DNA of 64,000 nt from Paenibacillus sp. V4I3 (GTDB lineage: Bacteria; Bacillota; Bacilli; Paenibacillales; NBRC-103111), in contig NZ_JAUSZA010000001.1 of assembly GCF_030817215.1 (NCBI RefSeq), positions 3,198,501 to 3,262,500 of the forward strand. The letters run 5' to 3'. Shown here piece by piece: positions 61,562-64,000 of the stretch. The notes beneath the pieces were generated by a model. The model did not search any database. It was not told where the DNA came from and worked only from the letters and a program-made list of their open reading frames with translations. Both the position numbers and the translations under genes were made by a program. The first letter of the stretch is position 1; every line of letters starts with the position of its first letter.

Positions 61562-61881
61562 TTTCTTATCCCCGCTCCCTCACCATTACTCTGATTAAAA
61601 CACAAAAGACCCACAAGAGGGGCACTTTTTTCAAAGTGTCCTTCTTGTGGGTCACAGTTCATTGTTCCAGTTTTGGACTGCTTTTTATGATGCTCCCACA
61701 AGAATACATTGAATACATGTAAACAATGTGCAGAGCCTTATATTTCAAGGGTTTTTCACGCGCTCGTTTAGATAACTGACACCACCCGCAAACACATGGA
61801 TAAAAATGTAAGAGCCCTCCATGTCTGGAGAGTTCATTTTATGAGTAATAAATATTAAAATTGCAGCCTACCCTCCATAAA

Positions 61882-63381
61882 TTATTGCTGTTCGAAAGAC
61901 ATAAGAACGTCCTTCAAACGCTCATCGAATGCAGCATCAAACGACGGAATTAATTCATCAATTCGTTGCTGAAATAGTTTAGGATCCTGAACACCAAGCT
62001 CCGCTCTTAATTGTTTTTCTTCTGGCGAACCATTATCATTCAATATCATGGTCAGTATTTCCGCATTAAAGAATTTGCTAGGAGGCAGAACCAAGGAATT
62101 CATCAAGAACTGTGTTAGATAAAATTTGCTATTACCATTAGTTCCTAATTCCATCGCTTTTTTTGTGAACAAGTCGATGTATTTCTGGGCGAATGAAACC
62201 CCCTTTATAGGCGTTGCATCAATATGCTCGACACCCTTCCATCGCAAATCAGCAATAGAGCTCAGCCACCAAGCCGGGTCGATGGCTTCTTGCATCCGAT
62301 GTAGCACATGTCGCTCAAAATATGGCTGTGAATTGCGCCTCTGCTCTTCCAGACAATTTGCAATTGTTTCTGCTTCAATTGCAGCTACCGTCATTCCTTG
62401 TCCATAAATGGGGTCAAAGTTACAGAACGCATCTCCAAGAACAAGCAGTCCCGACGGCCAATTCTCCATTTTCTCGAAATGCTGCCGAATAGATTCAGGT
62501 GTACGATATCCGCGAGGGCCTTGCAAAGGTTCTAAATTACTTACAATCTTAGCAATTTCTGATGCATTTAGGTTTTTGAGTTCCTCTTGGAATTCATCCG
62601 GTTTAGTGGGAGGATAATGCTCACCACCTGCGCTAAACAGTAATGTTCCGGCTATATTATCTTCAATGCGCAATAGCATACCAGTACTTATTCCTTTAGC
62701 AGGTTGTGCCTCAGATATAACCGATCTCCACTCTTTATCCGCTTGCGGAGGAATTTTGTAGTACTGGGTACTATAGCCAAGAAATACCTTCAGCACCTCT
62801 GGATCCGGTACAGTATGACCGAGCGAATTCAACCATTTGATGACCTTTGAAGAGCGCCCAGCAGTATCGATAACCATGTCCGCTGTAAGCATACCTTCCT
62901 GTTTATTCTCGTTGCGCTTTTTTGTATATATGCCAGTAATCGTTTGACGGTCTTCAGAAGACATTAAACCTATAACCTCTGTATTTGTTAGGAAGTGAAC
63001 ATTATGGATGTTTTGTACACGGCGACGAAGCACCCATTCTAACAAAGCCCTGCTGCTCGAAGCACTGTTGATTAGAGGACGGTTTACAAGTGTACCGAAC
63101 TGATTAACAAGAACCATCTCTTCGGCGTCTGAGGGATGAGCACCGTGGTCTAACAGATCATTCGTATAACCAGGGAAGTAGCGCTCTAGAATCATGTGAC
63201 CGCGTGGCAGTACACGATGAGGATGGAAAGACTGTGGAGTACCTTGCCTATTGGCTGGTGCTGTCGGTAATTCATCGCGTTCAACAATATATACCTCTTT
63301 ATAATACTCGGATAGCATTCTTGCCGTTATCAGTCCAGCGATTCCTGCCCCAATAACTACAGCTTTGTTCATGTTTGACAT
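61882..63381 (-). CDS. FAD-dependent monooxygenase
   Basis: 499 aa from the ATG at 63381 (GGAAGGATG upstream; the frame is open further up but unsupported). FAD-binding GxGxxG in AVVIGAGIAGLITARMLSEY, YIVERDELP for the ribose-binding acidic residue, GDAFCNFDPIYGQGMTVAAI for the FAD diphosphate and flavin site. Resembles tryptophan-halogenase/geranylgeranyl-reductase-like or epoxidase/hydroxylase members; the substrate is unknown. On the minus strand, convergent with the array. Confidence 0.9.
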   Translation of the reverse strand: MSNMNKAVVIGAGIAGLITARMLSEYYKEVYIVERDELPTAPANRQGTPQSFHPHRVLPRGHMILERYFPGYTNDLLDHGAHPSDAEEMVLVNQFGTLVNRPLINSASSSRALLEWVLRRRVQNIHNVHFLTNTEVIGLMSSEDRQTITGIYTKKRNENKQEGMLTADMVIDTAGRSSKVIKWLNSLGHTVPDPEVLKVFLGYSTQYYKIPPQADKEWRSVISEAQPAKGISTGMLLRIEDNIAGTLLFSAGGEHYPPTKPDEFQEELKNLNASEIAKIVSNLEPLQGPRGYRTPESIRQHFEKMENWPSGLLVLGDAFCNFDPIYGQGMTVAAIEAETIANCLEEQRRNSQPYFERHVLHRMQEAIDPAWWLSSIADLRWKGVEHIDATPIKGVSFAQKYIDLFTKKAMELGTNGNSKFYLTQFLMNSLVLPPSKFFNAEILTMILNDNGSPEEKQLRAELGVQDPKLFQQRIDELIPSFDAAFDERLKDVLMSFEQQ

Positions 63382-63539
63382 GATAATCATCCTTCCATTG
63401 TATTGCCAAGGGTTATTTTTCCTTCTACTGCTAATCTTAAAAAGGAACTCGGTATTGATCCTCCGTGATTTAAGGGGTATAGGGGGCATTGGGACAGAAA
63501 TTGTTGTCAAAATCCTTAAAATCAAGGTAAAAGAGTTTT

Positions 63540-63709
63540 GATTCTCCCCTTACGCTGGCCATTTTTTGGAGATTGCATCAGCTATTCTTCGTTCAAGTGC
63601 TCTTTGAGTAGCTGAAGGAATAGATATTTTTTCAAAATAATCCGACCTGAATTGTTTTTTGCACTTCATTTGCAGGCGCCCCGCTGCGGGGCGCCGAGAA
63701 CATCGACTC
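63540..63709. other. Junction of low-GC and high-GC DNA
   Basis: 63550-63660 is AT-rich with a minus-strand frame ending SATQRALERRIADAISKKWP, probably a gene tail. At 63676-63696 the perfect palindrome GGCGCCCCGCTGCGGGGCGCC follows, and from there to the window end the DNA is strongly GC-rich. The change in composition is abrupt. Confidence 0.5.
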
Positions 63710-64000
63710 CTACTCATGTGAGTCGATCTGCGACGAGCCCGAAAGCGGTGTGGTGTCGAGGTATCTGACCTCGTAGACGCGCTCGGCGAACTTCCAGCCG
63801 TCCTCTGTGCGCTGGTAGCGGTCATGGTACACGGCGTAGTTCAGTCCGCTCCTGCCGTCGCGCAGGCGCGCGAGCTCTGAGATGTAGGCACGGCCGACTG
63901 CGGTATCGCCCTCGAGCTGGATCGTGCCCGGGTGCGTGGTTTGCACGAAATAGTCCCACTGACTCTGTAGCTGCTTGCTCCCGGCGCGAATCTGCTCCCG
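63710..64000 (-). CDS. SnoaL/NTF2-like protein, C-terminal part (continues outside window)
   Basis: The frame is open to the window edge (97 codons). PGTIQLEGDTAVGRAYISEL, YAVYHDRYQRTEDGWKFAER and RVYEVRYLDTTP are the strands of a SnoaL-like / NTF2-like alpha-beta barrel with the typical DxYxRxxDGWKxxxRxY pattern. GC content and codon use are like Actinobacteria or Proteobacteria, unlike the rest of the window. The lyase/isomerase role cannot be fixed. Confidence 0.72.
   Translation of the reverse strand, partial: REQIRAGSKQLQSQWDYFVQTTHPGTIQLEGDTAVGRAYISELARLRDGRSGLNYAVYHDRYQRTEDGWKFAERVYEVRYLDTTPLSGSSQIDSHE

Larger units (their letters stand above)
60181..61661 (-). mobile_element. IS3-family insertion sequence, apparently intact
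   Basis: 1481 bp. Inverted ends TGAACTGTGACCC at 60181 and its complement ending at 61661 (13 of 13 matching). Flanked by a likely 3-bp target duplication TTG. Two minus-strand genes, orfA and orfB, in the usual arrangement with a frameshift between them. Confidence 0.93.
60160..61690. terminator. Terminator-like hairpin split by the IS3 element
   Basis: AAAAAGCAGGCCAAGACTG lies left of the IS and CAGTTTTGGACTGCTTTTT right of it; they pair with few mismatches. The IS has therefore entered the loop of a terminator between the nucleotidyltransferase and the convergent monooxygenase gene. Confidence 0.6.

Noticed and set aside
1..64000. rRNA, tRNA, riboswitch or phage structural genes
   Set aside because: I looked for cloverleaf arms with CCA-type ends, conserved riboswitch cores and phage genes and saw none; without a covariance search I cannot exclude small structured RNAs.
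1..64000. An integron integrase gene inside the window
   Set aside because: No tyrosine recombinase with R-H-R-Y motifs was found; the only recombinases are the IS110-type, IS3 and IS4 transposases. It would have to be outside.

Overview
The window looks like a low-GC Gram-positive, spore-forming chromosome, most likely Paenibacillus or a close relative. The signs are a complete tricistronic GerA/GerC/GerB-type spore germination operon (30.8-34.6 kb), a BclA-like collagen-repeat protein, an OmpR-type two-component system next to a cell-wall amidase, copper-amine-oxidase-N-type secreted proteins, AGGAGG-type ribosome binding sites and frequent TTG starts. No rRNA or tRNA gene was seen.

The dominant structure is a family of about forty related non-coding elements (E1-E42), roughly 60-110 bp each, spread from 0.34 to 60.15 kb and all in the same orientation. 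A full copy reads: left simple site (CTAACG..GAACGATAGTT), a GC-rich hairpin that often works as a terminator, then a right simple site (TTGAACTAACGGGCAG followed by TAGTTnAATAAG). Outer arms can pair with outer arms and inner arms with inner arms, which is the layout of integron attC (59-be) sites (R''-L''-hairpin-L'-R'). Between elements sit mostly single, promoter-proximal, unrelated genes on the + strand: lipoproteins, secreted proteins, small membrane proteins, a HIT protein, GNAT, DinB, SGNH hydrolase, HAD hydrolase, alpha/beta hydrolases, SUMF1-like protein, a class-C beta-lactamase-like protein and a nucleotidyltransferase. This is most pronounced from 42 to 60 kb, about one gene per element. 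I read it as an integron-like cassette array (a CALIN, since no integrase is visible here), which would be unusual in Firmicutes. Two IS110/IS1111-type insertion sequences (18.6-20.4 kb and 22.3-24.1 kb) sit exactly in the left simple sites, and their putative guide RNAs carry 7-8 nt matching their own target flanks, as known for IS1111-attC elements.

Layout: 0-3.4 kb, methyltransferase end, tandem alpha/beta hydrolases and small cassettes. 3.5-8.1 kb, secreted protein, two-component system and amidase (sharing 11-bp-phased operator-like repeats), then CMD/cupin genes. 8.5-12.2 kb, broken cassette and the large collagen-like beta-helix protein on the minus strand. 12.3-20.4 kb, DUF2975, HAD hydrolase, a broken IS110, a MarR-DoxX pair with palindromic operators, and IS-b. 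20.6-24.1 kb, GC-richer catalase and IS-c. 24.2-30.5 kb, CadD/SDR/TetR remnants around an Rrf2-azoreductase-EamA-AhpD-like-HAD cluster. 30.8-34.6 kb, germination operon. 35-42 kb, SUMF1-like protein, IS4 remnant and a 949-aa BIG2 protein. 42-60 kb, dense cassette array. 60.2-61.7 kb, intact IS3 element inserted into a terminator loop. 61.9-63.4 kb, FAD monooxygenase. The last 0.3 kb is abruptly GC-rich (SnoaL-like gene) and may be foreign or a chimeric join.

Many genes are broken (frameshifts, lone 5' or 3' ends), and several breaks lie right at the elements, which fits a recombinogenic, accessory part of the genome.
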